From Isoetes taiwanensis (lineage: Eukaryota > Streptophyta > Lycopodiopsida > Isoetales > Isoetaceae): a DNA stretch of 64,000 nucleotides. The translations under genes were made by a program, and so were the position numbers. The notes beneath the pieces are model-generated. The model saw only the letters and a list, made by a program, of their open reading frames with translations. It did no database searches and had not been told where the DNA came from. Of this stretch, positions 23,291 through 34,090 are shown in pieces (positions within the stretch are counted from its first letter, which is position 1; every line of letters begins with the position of its first letter). The DNA lies in contig JAJEKV010000008.1 in the NCBI GenBank assembly GCA_021234155.1, positions 1-64,000 of the forward strand, read 5' to 3'.

Positions 23291-23453
23291 TGTCACTGTG
23301 TAAAGCGTCCAAGCAAAATGAGAATGAGAATGAGAATGAGAATGATTTTTTATCGTCCACTGAGGCCAATCGGCCTATGGGACCCATAAGGAGCGCAGCA
23401 AACTTATTACTGTAGGTTGGGAGCAACCAATTTGTCACTAAGTAAAGCGTCCA
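23291..23453 (-). mobile_element. LINE 3' tail insertion with target duplication and (GAGAAT)n tail
   Basis: Minus-strand tail GGGTCCCATAGGCCGATTGG then CCTCAGTGGACGATAAAAAA and a CATTCT hexamer run (23318-23345 on plus). It is flanked by TGTCACTGTGTAAAGCGTCC (23291-23310) and TGTCACTAAGTAAAGCGTCC (23433-23452), a target duplication of about 21 bp with two mismatches. Severely 5'-truncated. It lies inside the Helitron and so is younger than it, or travelled with it. Confidence 0.8.
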
Positions 23454-24404
23454 GTATGTTGGGAGAAACCAAGTTGTAAATATGGGCTCTAGGAACAATT
23501 TACCAACAAGTTTTATTGTTGTAGCTTAATTCTATTTCCATTTATCATTTTTAAATCGGGATACAGACTCAAATAATTGTTACACATCCACAATAAATTG
23601 ATCCTTCTCCAAAGCGATTATTGATCAATGCAATTTTTATTTTTTGTATGCTTCCATTTGCACATTATTGCCCATGCATAATTTACACACATTTCATAAA
23701 CTCTTATAAGCGTAAACATATGCAGAGATCCTACATTCTTTATAAATTTGAGCGCATGCAATTTTCGCTGCATCCACCTTTCGTATTATACATGCAGGAA
23801 AGTCTACCCTAGATTTCAATCTCAATACACGTTGGGGCTCAAGTTGTGCATGGACCTACATATCGAAGTCGCGTTTCCATGCATGTCTTATAAACTTTGA
23901 GGATGTTGTTTTTATGATAAATAGAAACCATAAATGAAGTTGCCCCTATGGCATGATTGCTACGGCCGAAACGAAGCTTATGCTTAGGGCACCTATTTAT
24001 TTTATGTTCATATCAAACCGTCTGAGGAGGAGACTATCGTCTCTAAACGTGTAGTTGCAAGAAAAATCAAGCTTTCGATGAATTGGCATATAGTGCATGC
24101 AATAGCCTTTATAAGTAAACCATTGTCATAATTGTTCATAAGACTTCCATTTTATTGGATGGGAGCAGCTAGAGTTGAGTTTCTGCAACAGTTCGAGGTG
24201 TTTGTTTTATCTATCACCTCCTTTGCAATTGAATCAAGCATTTTATTTATACTTTTTCTTAAATAAATTGAGTGCTGGAGGTGGAGGGGAAACTATAATA
24301 AAAAGGGATGTAACCCTTTTCAAATGTTTCAAAATTTATCAAATACCCTTAAGATTTAACGAAATATTTCAAATGCCCTTCAAGAAGTAAACCATTGGGA
24401 CACT

Positions 24405-24857
24405 TTGTTGTTTTGGTCTTACCAGAAGAGAATCGTTACATTTGGCCTTACCATTATGAACTAAAGTACGCCACAGAACTAGAACAAAATTTTGTGTGCA
24501 ATGGAACCGCGATTGATTATACACGAAAAGGGAAGGCGTGTCATTGAGGCCGAGATAGTAACTGGAACCCATGTTGGTAACACGGTTCTTCTATCTCGCA
24601 TTCCAATTGTGCCTAAGGATTCAGGATTGCCCTTTCAGTTTGAAAGGGTGCAATTCCCTTTGCGGCCGGCCTTTGCCATGACGATAAACAAGTCTCATAT
24701 CTTCCAAAGCCTGTCTTTACGCATGGACAATTATATGTGGCATTCTCAAGGGTACAAAATCGACAAGGAATTCGGGTCGCTATCAAGGACCCACCATCCA
24801 TGCCTCAAGAAGATGCCAATACAATTTCAAGGTTTACGAGGAATGTGGTTTATCTGA
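24405..24857 (+). pseudogene. Helitron Pif1-like helicase, C-terminal fragment
   Basis: C-terminal part of the helicase of RepHel proteins, which unwinds DNA during rolling-circle transposition. The open frame starting at a TTG (24492) reads RLIIHEKGRRVIEAEIVTGT, then GLPFQFERVQFPLRPAFAM and TINKS, which match the final helicase motif of Pif1/Helitron proteins (GTRL...AEI.TG...FPLR.AFAMTINKSQGQ). After TINKS the SQGQ motif is lost by frameshift, but LSRTHHP near residue 95 shows where the ...LYVALSRT segment should be. The preceding CNGT sits in another frame. The gene is broken in at least two places. A possible intron follows (donor GTAAGT 24875, acceptor TGTGCAG ending 24992). Confidence 0.85.
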
Positions 24858-24999
24858 GGATGCTTTGTGATGGAGGTAAGTGTCATGTCCTCGACTAAAG
24901 TTTTGACAACCATATAGTGCATGTATATATGTGTTTCTTCTCAAAGGCTCTCATCTTTCTTTGGCATTTGTTGACCTTCTGAATTTGTGCAGATGATGA

Positions 25000-25560
25000 A
25001 GCCCTACACACCCTTCGTACCTCGGGAACAATAACAATTGCTTATATGCTTCTTAACAGGTTATTTTATCATCTTAATTAAGGAGTTTATCAATGCATTT
25101 CTTTTATCTTACTTTGGAATGATACTTATTATTGTAGGGAGTTATCGCGGTTGTTGATAACACCCGTTGGCGTGTTCTTTGTGTTAGTGTAAAAAGTTCC
25201 CCTCAAGTACACATGCAAGGGAACTTGCTTGGTCGAGGAGGCATCACACACATTGGCGTTTCGCGATGGGAGATGGTTCAAGGCACGGTCATCGATCCCA
25301 CATGATGCAGTTGGTGACTATGAGCTTCCCGAGTTTCTAACCAAGTATAACATTGTTGTTGGTAGACCTGAGTCACGCGTGTAGGACATGATATCAGAGC
25401 ATGTTTACACATTCATATTCGCCACCATAGGTACGACAGGAGGAGCTTCTATACCTATCAGCTTCGCAAATGAGCTTCATATTGAACCAACAGACGTTCC
25501 TAGAGTTGTTTGGGACAGGTTCTTCATGATGTGGATCCATTGATCCGACGGACATAACCT
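25000..25560 (+). pseudogene. Degraded reading frames downstream of the Helitron helicase
   Basis: Segments such as VVDNTRWRVLCVSVKSSPQV (near 25150) and a later stretch with TTGGASIPISFANELHIEPTD (near 25430) look protein-like but are broken by stops. They may be the C-terminal extension of the Helitron protein or captured cargo. I do not recognise the family. Confidence 0.3.
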
Positions 25561-25762
25561 CTATTTGCACCAAAAATGTTTTGTATTTGTATTTATTTTT
25601 GTTTATGAACTTCATATTATGTGTACACTTTAAAGATAAAGTTTGTTTCCTTTCAATATGTGTCTATTGCACCTAAACATATATTGCCTTAAGTGCATTG
25701 TGCACGTTCACGATACGACAACGACTAACGCACATAAATGCCAACACACGTCCACGACTAAT

Positions 25763-25791
25763 GCCCGGCATCGCCGGGCACACGTTTCTAG
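25763..25791 (+). other. Helitron 3' terminus: hairpin plus CTAG
   Basis: GCCCGGC (25763-25769), loop ATC, GCCGGGC (25773-25779), then eight bases and CTAG. This is the canonical 3' end that stops rolling-circle copying. Confidence 0.95.
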
Positions 25792-26399
25792 TTATGGTTA
25801 AGAGAATATTCACTTAAGTTGAAAATGATAAGGGTTACTATAGTTTAATGGGGCATCAGTTCATTGGACCAAGGTATACTTTCTGCAATCATAGCATTAA
25901 ACATTGCAACCAATATTCCTCTGAGTCTGAGCAAGGTCAACTCGATTGATCAGGCCAGTGACATAGAGGCGGGGTAACCACGTGTGTACACACCCATCCA
26001 CGCTGCGTCAAGCATTGGAGGACCACTTAACTGTGCAAGACGTTGTACCCTAAGGTACCAACGCCCGATGTTCCAATAACCATTTACATAGCACTGTGCA
26101 ATAACCGTGAGTCTTGACCATCGCACCTAGACTCTGGCTCCAGAGGTCTATATCTAAGAATTATACCATAGATAATCATTTACAATTCATTATCATTATG
26201 ACACATGCCTTAACAAGCTCAACATCAAGCAAGTTCCATAATACCCACTTTATGCAGCAAGAAAGAATCCAACTATGATTCACAAAAAATGCTCTCCATG
26301 CTAACAATTTCGAGGGACCTTTCATTATAGGCTGAGCATCGTGGGCAATTGATTAGCTCTAAGATTTGATTAGATGGTTTGTAGCTCAACAACTCTATG
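25792..26399. other. Original metalloproteinase flank beyond the Helitron
   Basis: 25792-25885 continues the pre-insertion sequence and matches 27140-27230 (TTATGGTTA, GTTACTATAGTTTAATGGGG). Beyond that there is no recognised gene to 26383. The 16-mer GCTCAACAACTCTATG at 26384-26399 also occurs at 26418, a small local slippage at the start of the duplicated metalloproteinase piece. Confidence 0.7.
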
Positions 26400-26400
26400 A

Positions 26401-26574
26401 CAGGATGACATTTTCGCTGCTCAACAACTCTATGGCTTTAATCCTGCTTATAAATCTCCTTCTACTTCCACAGATCAACGCCTTGGAAATGAAGGGACAA
26501 ATGTATCGCTTGCTTCTACTACTACAGAGTCTATTTTACTAGTTTTGTTGCTTGTGTTCGTTCTAGTAGATTAA
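26401..26574 (+). pseudogene. Duplicated C-terminal fragment of the metalloproteinase
   Basis: Fifty-seven codons corresponding to the last ~58 codons of the gene at 15495-16559, from QDDI through the linker TDQRLGNEGTN to the hydrophobic tail. The stop comes a few codons early because of a 5-bp deletion after the last Asp codon. A stop lies directly upstream and there is no ATG and no catalytic domain, so it is a non-functional piece of a segmental duplication that also carried about 650 bp of 3' flank. Confidence 0.95.
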
Positions 26575-27230
26575 ACCCTGGAACATTTCTCTTTACTGAA
26601 CATTTCGTTAAGGTCATGTCAGTTTTCCAAATATGAAAATTGAAGCAGCAATTGTAATTATGATGTTTATGGTTGGAGATTTGAAGAGGAAAGAGAAGAT
26701 TCAACATGGTATTAGAAAAGAATGGAGAGATTTTTGTACTGCTTAATTTTAGGAAAATACAATTGGAAGCATTTTATGGTTTTGAGAATACATATCTTTG
26801 AAATATAATAATATCTCTACACTAAATTTATCGCAATGGCCAAGACTGCCACGAATATTTTTTTTTTATTGGCTCACTTAGTATTCAAAACAGTGTCGGG
26901 AACACTTGGTACGTCCCTAGTGCTTGAAAGTCCCTAGTACTTGTAAGTTGCATCATTGAATTCTCTAATTAAGTACCTCTCCATTTAACACCCAGCCCCC
27001 TCCCCCTCCCACACCTGGCCCGTTGTCGATGATGGGCATCAAAACCAAGTTCATTGGCCCATCAATCATCAACGTAAGTTATAATATTTCAATAATACAC
27101 AATTGCTATTGATGGTCACATTTTTCACATAACATCATATTATGGTTAGGATGATATTCAGTTAAGTCTTGAAAATGATAATGGTTACTATAGTTTAATG
27201 GGGTATCAAAATAGATATACTTTCCATAAG
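26575..27230. repeat. Second copy of the metalloproteinase 3' flank, holding the Helitron empty site
   Basis: It matches 16560-17019 joined to 25792-25885. The join falls between A27139 and T27140, exactly where the Helitron sits in the first copy. Extra segments here, chiefly 26662-26715, are either insertions in this copy or deletions in the first. Confidence 0.9.
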
Positions 27231-27276
27231 ATTGAATGACCATTCAAAAGGAGGAGTACTCCACAAAAAATACTCA

Positions 27277-27334
27277 TGACATATTCAACAAAATTTGGAC
27301 TTATTCAGATTTAATAGATAGCACTTCAAGAACG
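27277..27334. repeat. Repeat R, copy 1, left part (interrupted)
   Basis: TGACATATTCAACAAAATTT through GATAGCACTTCAAGAACG. The matching uninterrupted copy is 32593-33260. Copy 1 resumes at 31697. The last 12 bases are the left target duplication of foldback element B. Confidence 0.85.
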
Positions 27335-27935
27335 ATGGTTCTAAGTACGCCCGATTTGGGTTGGCCTCCCACGGAAACCCTTCCGGCTTTCCATGGAAAC
27401 CCTTCCGGCTTTCCATGGAAACCCTTCCGGTTTTAATGGAAACCCTTCGGTTTTCAATAAAACCGGGAAGGGGTTTCCATAAAACCCTTCCGGTTTTCAA
27501 TAAAACCGGAAGGGTTTCCATAAAACCTTCGGTTTTTCAGAATTTGAAAACCGGAAGGGTTTCCACTAAAACTCCTTTGGGTTTCCATGGGGCAAGCTTG
27601 TAGGTTTCCATATTGGAAAGCGGGAAGGGTTTTCCATTAAAACCCGAAGGGTTTCCACAAAATTATTATTTTTAAATATTTACACGTGAGCCTTTATGGC
27701 TCACGCTTAAGCACACGGACGCCTTTGACATTAAGGGGCGTCCATCGATGACGCATACGTCACTCAAAATTCAAATTTTGGTGGAAACCCTTCCGATTTC
27801 CTTGCATGATGGAAATTGGGAAGGGTTTTGGCAGGAGGAGGGAAAATAGGAAGGGTTTCTCAGGAGGAGGAAAACAGGTTAGGTTTCCACATGAGGAGGA
27901 AAAATAGGTTAGGTTTCCACATGCGGTTAGAAACT
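27335..27935. repeat. Foldback element B, long (Y) arm
   Basis: Reverse-complement counterpart of 13841-14394: GGCCTCCCACGGAAACCC, arrays of GGAAACCCTTCC then GGAAGGGTTTCC, the hairpin GTGAGCCTTTATGGCTCAC near 27688, and a second array ending near CCACATGCGGTTAGAAA. Confidence 0.85.
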
Positions 27936-30900
27936 TCGATAGTGTATGCGTCGTGTGAAGTTGCACTCTATTATGTTGCATCATGGCACTATGCTCTACA
28001 TAATCTCTATTGCATAACCTTTGTCTTTGTTAAATATTCTTCCGTCGCATTACATCACTTCAGACCAAAAGAAAAAAAGAACAAACTTAAGTAAATGATA
28101 AATGTAACATGAAAGAACAAACTTAAGTATTTGATAAATGTAAGCAAACTCAAGTACTTGATAAATGTGACAAGTGTTTTGATACATATGAGTTCCAAGG
28201 GTTTTCACTATGGGATGTATTGATGCGGCAGACATTCTACTATAACATTAGCACATCCATTTGATTGCTATGGAAGTAGCTCGATTCCAAATCGGGGTTG
28301 TAGACAATGATTTTATACAAAGCTATATTGTGATCCCCATGTGGCGAGAATTTGGCAATCCCAAAGACTATTTGAACTTTGATTGATCATAAGGAAAACT
28401 TTGAATAAAAAAAAAAGCTCCAAACGTAACCTTTGATTTTTTGAATCTTTGATAATGATTAAAGAGCGGTTTCTATTTGCATTGAATACATTGTGTCTTA
28501 GCATTTAGTTCTTAGGCAACACAAGTTAATATCAATGTAGCAAAAAGTGTTGGCCAAGGGAAGACTTTGTCAAATGAAAAGTTGGATTGTGTTACGCCTA
28601 ATGGACCTTCAAAACCTATTGCAACAAGTGCAAAAGCAGACATTGTAATGGAGTTGCCAAAATGCAAGGGAGAGGGCCTCTTCAAAGACTATTCTATATT
28701 CAATAAACAAGAACCGCCTTAATGCTTTTGGACATAGACAACTTTGGGATAACCATAAAGGATCCATCTTCTCTACTATTTTTTTTCAAGTGTATCGCCC
28801 GATTGCCTCAGCTCTTGGCGAGAGGAAGTTAAGTGCATATAAATTCCTCGGACAAATGCCTCAATTTTCTTCTTGGTGGCCATAAATCTCACCTAACTAT
28901 TTGAAGAGACCCTAATCCTTCTGTGAGCAGAACATACCCAATAAGATACAAGAAAACTCAAAGCAACGACACTATGCCAAAATCAAGAGAAAACCATACA
29001 AAGTAGCTATCCCATGCACATGTATGTGTGCTAAGGATAAATGGAAAAGAGAGATTATCACGGTTTTTGTGAGGGCCCACCCATCAAAGCAGTTGCATCC
29101 CAAATTATGGTATTTGGGCCATGCTATAGTAGTGCACATCAAATCTTAGCCATTGATTTTTTATCCTAACAGCCTAGACTATATGTTACAAAGGAGGGGA
29201 GAGCACTAAAGGGTCCATGCGCCAGAGGAGGCAAACATACCTCACAATTTATCTTATATTGTTTCATCTCCATATTAGTAAAGTAGCATCCTTTCATAAG
29301 TAATTCGTTGAATGTCATAATACCCAAAAAGACAATTCACTTTTCAAACACGGGCCCGCCCTAAAAAAATCACTACATAACATGCAAGAGATTGTTTATT
29401 TCTATCCTATCCTTCTTGACCATGACTTTGCCAAAACCTGGCAAAAAATGAGTAAATTTTCTATTCAAATAACCACAATTTCTAACTCATGGACAACACG
29501 CACAACTTCTGGGGCTTACATGATATCCAAGTCATGGTGGCTAAATTATGTGAACCGATCGGCATCAAGCTCTAGGCCCTCTTCACCAAAAGTTGTTGTA
29601 TCGGGTTTTTATTAGCCTCCTCTTACGCTTTTCCTAGATGAGATTTTTTCTTAACACCAAACTATGTCGTTTCAAGGTAGTCCCTATGTTGGTAGTAGAA
29701 GCCCTCTTTCCTTTGCTAGAAGCCTTCTCTCCTCTTGGATCTTCCCGAATAATCTCAAGATGTTAATAAGAAATATAGAAACTTCGACTTCTGAGGGATA
29801 CATAGGGACGAGAAAATGAAGGAATATCTGCCAGAAATTAGTGTAAGCTTAAACAATAGGTAACATAAAAAAGCCTCAACAGGATAAAGAACAAATCATG
29901 CAAACACATAGGATGGGCATATTTTAAAAGACCATGCAAAAAAGACATTGAATTTGGCTAAGGGTTCTAGACAGATAGTTATGCTTGGTAATGGTCACAT
30001 TTGCTGTCCAAAGATTATGTTGTTCACGAGTTTTGAATCCTTTTTTTTTTGGTTTCTACTATTACATCAGCCAAGGAGTTTGTAAGTGTAAATTTTGGTA
30101 TCATATGGAAGCACTTTTCTACTATATTCTATATCCACAAGGTGTAAAAATAAATTGATATCTTACCTTGTTCTGGAAAAGATTATGAAGCTTTTAGATT
30201 CATGTCTCTCTGCTGCTGCTCTTTCCATGTAGATATAGCCATATCACCGCATCTTGCAAATGCCTTCTTTTCTTCATTACCCATTCCATCCATGCCTTAG
30301 ATGCCCGGTCATCATGCATATTCTTGTTAAGCCTATATCGCCATGATTTGAAAGATAAGGTAACAGTGTGAAATGCAATATCATAATTCATCAATAATAT
30401 TAACCTTCATAGGGTTACTAGAATTCTCAATGTCATATTCCTCTGGCTTTTCTCATAAGTAATTCATAGGCCAATCTTGATAAAGCTTACTCTCTATTGT
30501 CTCTCCTTCCTCCATAGTCCTTCCATCCATCATAAACCTGAAAGACTGCTCCTTTTTAATTAGTTGTTTGATTTTAGTGTTCGAAGCAATAATAATAGTA
30601 CCAAACCGAGGGAAGTACTTAATATGAGAAATATAAATAATATGCTACTATTCAAAATTGGCTAGCAACTACTACCAATTCCCTTCTCCATGTTGAAAGC
30701 GTGAATTACCACGAAACTCACATTCTCCAAGTCCTTATCATCCAAGGGGCATGTTTCATCACAAAAATTGACAAGGATTCCTTATTTTAAGTTTGTGTTC
30801 TTGTTTTTATACAACTTTATCACATTTTGGTTGGTAGGATATTATGCTAAAAACTTCAAAACAGGATGACAATCATTTTCAAAAGACTTGAAGTAAAGCA

Positions 30901-31560
30901 AAGGTTTTAAATTGTAGATACAATAGAACTATTATTTTTATCGAAGATGACATTGAATTCAAAGCACTAGCTTGAAGGTGATAATAATAAAAGTACCATC
31001 GGATGGAAAAGCTTTTGCCATTAATAATAACTATGCACTTCTTATTCCTTAGAAATAAAATCCTTTTTCAACACCGCAAAGGAAAAATAGACAAGCTTTT
31101 TTACAAGTTATGGTATATATAGAAAGAAAATTGAGCTCACCAAGAGTGTCATCACCGGAAAATTTTGAAAAAGAATAGTTTGTTTTAGCCTCATGGGAAA
31201 ATAGAGTTGGATCACGGATGAACATCATTTGTAATGCTCAACACAGAAAAACCTTAAAGAAAGAAAAAAGAAAAAAAGAAACTTTAAACTTAAGAAAGAA
31301 AAGCAAAGAAAGTTTTGTTACGCCATTTTCGCTTGCATTTAATGAAAAGAACGCAGTCATTTTGAACAACAAAATAGAAACGAGACGAAACGAAAGAACA
31401 TTGTCGCCGCACAAAAAAAAAAAAGTCGGGGAATAGAAAGAATGGAATCGCCGCATAAATCGAGCCATCATCTTTTCTCAAGCTCCTATGAAGGGAGCAG
31501 GCCAAAGTCGCAAGTTAATTCTATCATTAATGAATGGCGATATCTTCCCCAAAAAATTCT
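27936..31560. other. Interior of foldback element B
   Basis: No open frame with a known domain. 28075-28175 has three degenerate ~37-bp units with AACTTAAGTA and TGATAAATGT. Low-complexity A/G tracts lie at 31250-31440. The rest is unassigned. Confidence 0.45.
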
Positions 31561-31564
31561 ATTT

Positions 31565-31696
31565 TTATTGGAAACCCTTCCGAGGTCTTAATATGGAAAC
31601 CCTTCCGGGTTCAATGGAAATCCGAAGGGTTTCCACATATATTCCTCGAAGGGTTTCCATTATTTATTTAATAACCCCACCTGGGGAGATAGTGTG
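31565..31696 (-). repeat. Foldback element B, short (X) arm
   Basis: GGAAACCCTTCC twice, then CGAAGGGTTTCC twice, then AATAACCCCACCTGGGGAGA and TAGTGTG. It is the reverse complement of the 6536-6656 layout. Confidence 0.7.
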
Positions 31697-32319
31697 ACTT
31701 CAAGAACGTCATTATAAGAATATATATATTATTTGATTCTTCTTGATTCTTATAATTTTTATAAGTTTTAATTATATAAGTTTATCTTTAAACTAAAACC
31801 ATAATGGTTATCAAAGAATAAACTTGATTTCCAAATTAATTTTTTCATTTGAATCTATTTAGAATTAGACATTTTAAGAATATAAAAATTTCAATTTTTA
31901 GTTGATTTAACAGATTCAAAATTTAGCAATCATGATAATTAAATGAAATCTGATGGTTTGATAAGCGATTGACTTAAAACTATTATTTCACAATTTACAA
32001 ACTTTTATACTTTTAAAAATACTTTAAGAAAAGTTTTAGGTTGAAATTAATTAAATGATATAAAGTTATTGGTTTAATAATAACTATTGAATAATATATT
32101 ATTGATGAAATAAAATATATTGACAATTAATCAATAATAGACTATTCATTTTTTGTTAAACATAAACGTCATCATTTAATTAAATTCAATCTAAAACTTT
32201 ATTTAAATATTTTGAAAAGAATAGAATTTTAATTATACAAAAGTTATCTTAGATGAAAATTTAATTCGAAATAGATGAAACCGGTAATTAGTTTAAAAAG
32301 CAACTTTAAACTTTAGTAA
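31697..32319. repeat. Repeat R, copy 1, right part
   Basis: About 98 percent identical by eye to 32639-33260 over some 620 bp. Very AT-rich and non-coding. Together with 27277-27334 it is the pre-insertion copy of R. Confidence 0.9.
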
Positions 32320-32592
32320 TTCTCAAGCGTCCAGGTTCTTCTTGACTTCTCAAGCGGTATGTCAAGCGGTAGCGGTGAACCGTTTAAAAAAAAGAGACGA
32401 GTTTTTAGCTTCTCTCAAGCGGTATGTCATGCGGTAGTCAAGGAGGCGAAGAAAAAATGAGTGCAGAGCGGCTTCACAATTTTTTCTGGACGCTCGCCAT
32501 AAGTACAAGAAATTCTCTGTGCCTCATAACGTCTTTTTCGATTGTATGAGAGCCTTAAAGGATACACCGTACGCTATTGAAGATGACTTTAA

Positions 32593-33260
32593 TGATATAT
32601 TCAACAAAATTTGGACTTATTCAGATTTAATAGATAGCACTTCAAGAACGCCATTATAAGAATATATGTATTATTTGATTCTTCTTGATTCTTATAATTT
32701 TTATAAGTTTTAATTATATAAGTTTATCTTTAAACTAAAACCATAATGGTTATCAAAGAATAAACTTGATTTCCAAATTAATTTTTTCATTTGAATCTAT
32801 TTAGAATTAGACATTTTAAGAATATAAAAATTTCAATTTTTAGTGATTTAACAGATTCAAAATTTAGCAATCATGATAATTAAATGAAATCTGATGGTTT
32901 GATAAGCGATTGACTTAAAACTATTATTTCACAATTTACAAACTTTTATACTTTTAAAAATACTTTAAGAAAAGTTTTAGGTTGAAATTAATTAAATGAT
33001 ATAAAGTTATTGGTTTAATAATAACTATTGAATAATATATTATTGATGAAATAAAATATATTGACAATTAATCAATAATAGACTATTCATTTTTTATTAA
33101 ACATAAACGTCATCATTTAATTAAATTCAATCTAAAACTTTATTTAAATATTTTGAAAAGAATAGCATTTTAATTATACAAAAGTTATCTTAGATGAAAA
33201 TTTAATTCTAAATAGATGAAACCGATAATTAGTTTTAAAAACAACTTTAAACTTTAGTAA
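32593..33260. repeat. Repeat R, copy 2, uninterrupted
   Basis: From TGATATATTCAACAAAATTT to AACTTTAAACTTTAGTAA. It is separated from copy 1 by 273 bp (32320-32592) that holds TCAAGCGGTATGTCA twice. The pair could be LTRs of a very short element, but I see no primer-binding site or polypurine tract between them and no target duplication outside, so I leave them as direct repeats. Confidence 0.85.
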
Positions 33261-33339
33261 GTATGGTATTTTTTATCTAAAGATTAAACAGAATAAATTA
33301 TTAAAATCAATAAGAGCTAAAAACGCATGAAATATTATC

Positions 33340-34090
33340 ATGGCACTTGCCATGGCTGAATCTCCTCAGCCTTTGAAACGATGTTGGAAAGAGCATTGCA
33401 CTACATGGTTTGCCCGTTGGGTTGTGCAACTAGAGCACTGCCTGATGCTTGCCAGTTCTGATCCTGAGCTTTTGCAACAATATCTCAATGGTCATTTTTC
33501 TCAAAAGATATGGGACGCAGTTACTTTGGCCCAAGTGAAAACTGGTCATTATCATGCACACATAAATCCCACCTTGGCACCAGGGCCCCAAGCTTATTTG
33601 CTTGCTTCATTGTCCAGGAATAAGCTTGTAGCTATTGCATCAATTCGCACGGGGTCCCACAGGCTACGGATTGAGACAAGTAGATGGGAGCGGCTGCAAT
33701 TGCCGCGAGAAGCGAGACTATGTGCCTGTTGCCAGTTACAGGTTATTGAAGATGAAAGCCATACTCTTCTGAGTTGACCTGCTTTTGAGATAGTCCGGAA
33801 TCATTTTTTGACTTTAGCATTCCATTCCACGCTTCCACAACTTCTCAGAGCACCATCTGTGCATTATACATACTTGAGGTTCTAGATAAACATCTGCAAT
33901 TACAGAGCCCTCAGTAGTCATTATCTCTGTTTGTCTAGTATCATCATTACTGCAAAGGTTTTTTCCTTGAAAACCTTTCGAGGCATGGGTTTTTTAATCC
34001 TAGTAGTAATGATTGTACTAGCCTATTGTATGGGTCCCATGACCTATTGGTCTCCGTGGACGTTAAAAAAAACTATTCTATTCTATTCTA
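33340..34090 (+). mobile_element. LINE 3' fragment with zinc-binding region, 3' UTR and (ATTCT)n tail
   Basis: The open frame 33340-33777 reads a LINE reverse-transcriptase C-terminus: TSRWERLQLPREARLCACC then QLQVIEDESHTLLS. The final Cys codon of the zinc motif is replaced by a stop (TGA) before PAFEIVRNHF, so the frame is inactivated at a key residue. After it come AAAACCTTTCGAGG, GGGTTTTTTAATCC, GGGTCCCATGACCTATTGG, TCTCCGTGGACGTTAAAAAA and ATTCT repeats. Same family as 9026-9671 but in the opposite orientation and less frameshifted. Confidence 0.85.

Larger units (their letters stand above)
17020..25791 (+). mobile_element. Helitron, 8772 bp, with a resolvable insertion site
   Basis: 5' end TC (17020) followed by a T run; 3' end a GC hairpin (25763-25779) and CTAG (25788-25791). 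The flanks are ...AACATCATA before and TTATGG after, so it sits between A and T, the Helitron rule, without target duplication. The duplicate of this flank at 27131-27145 reads AACATCATATTATGG, an exact empty site. A degraded Helitron helicase C-terminus lies at 24405-24857 in the same orientation; no Rep/HUH domain is visible, so it cannot move by itself. The interior holds splice-like exon islands and one nested LINE tail. Confidence 0.85.
27335..31696 (-). mobile_element. Putative foldback / Mutator-like element, copy B (4.4 kb)
   Basis: Flanked by ACTTCAAGAACG (27323-27334 and 31697-31708), which occurs once in the uninterrupted repeat R at 32639-32650; insertion into R with a target duplication of about 9-12 bp is therefore shown directly. 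Long (Y) arm at the left, ATGGTTCTAAGTACGCCC, and short (X) arm at the right ending GGGGAGATAGTGTG. The arrangement is the inverse of element A. The arms match A, while I see no similarity between the interiors. No transposase is recognised. Confidence 0.6.

Noticed and set aside
31697-33260. The two R copies as LTRs of a TRIM element
   Set aside because: No primer-binding site or polypurine tract in the 273-bp interval, no CA end, and no flanking duplication.
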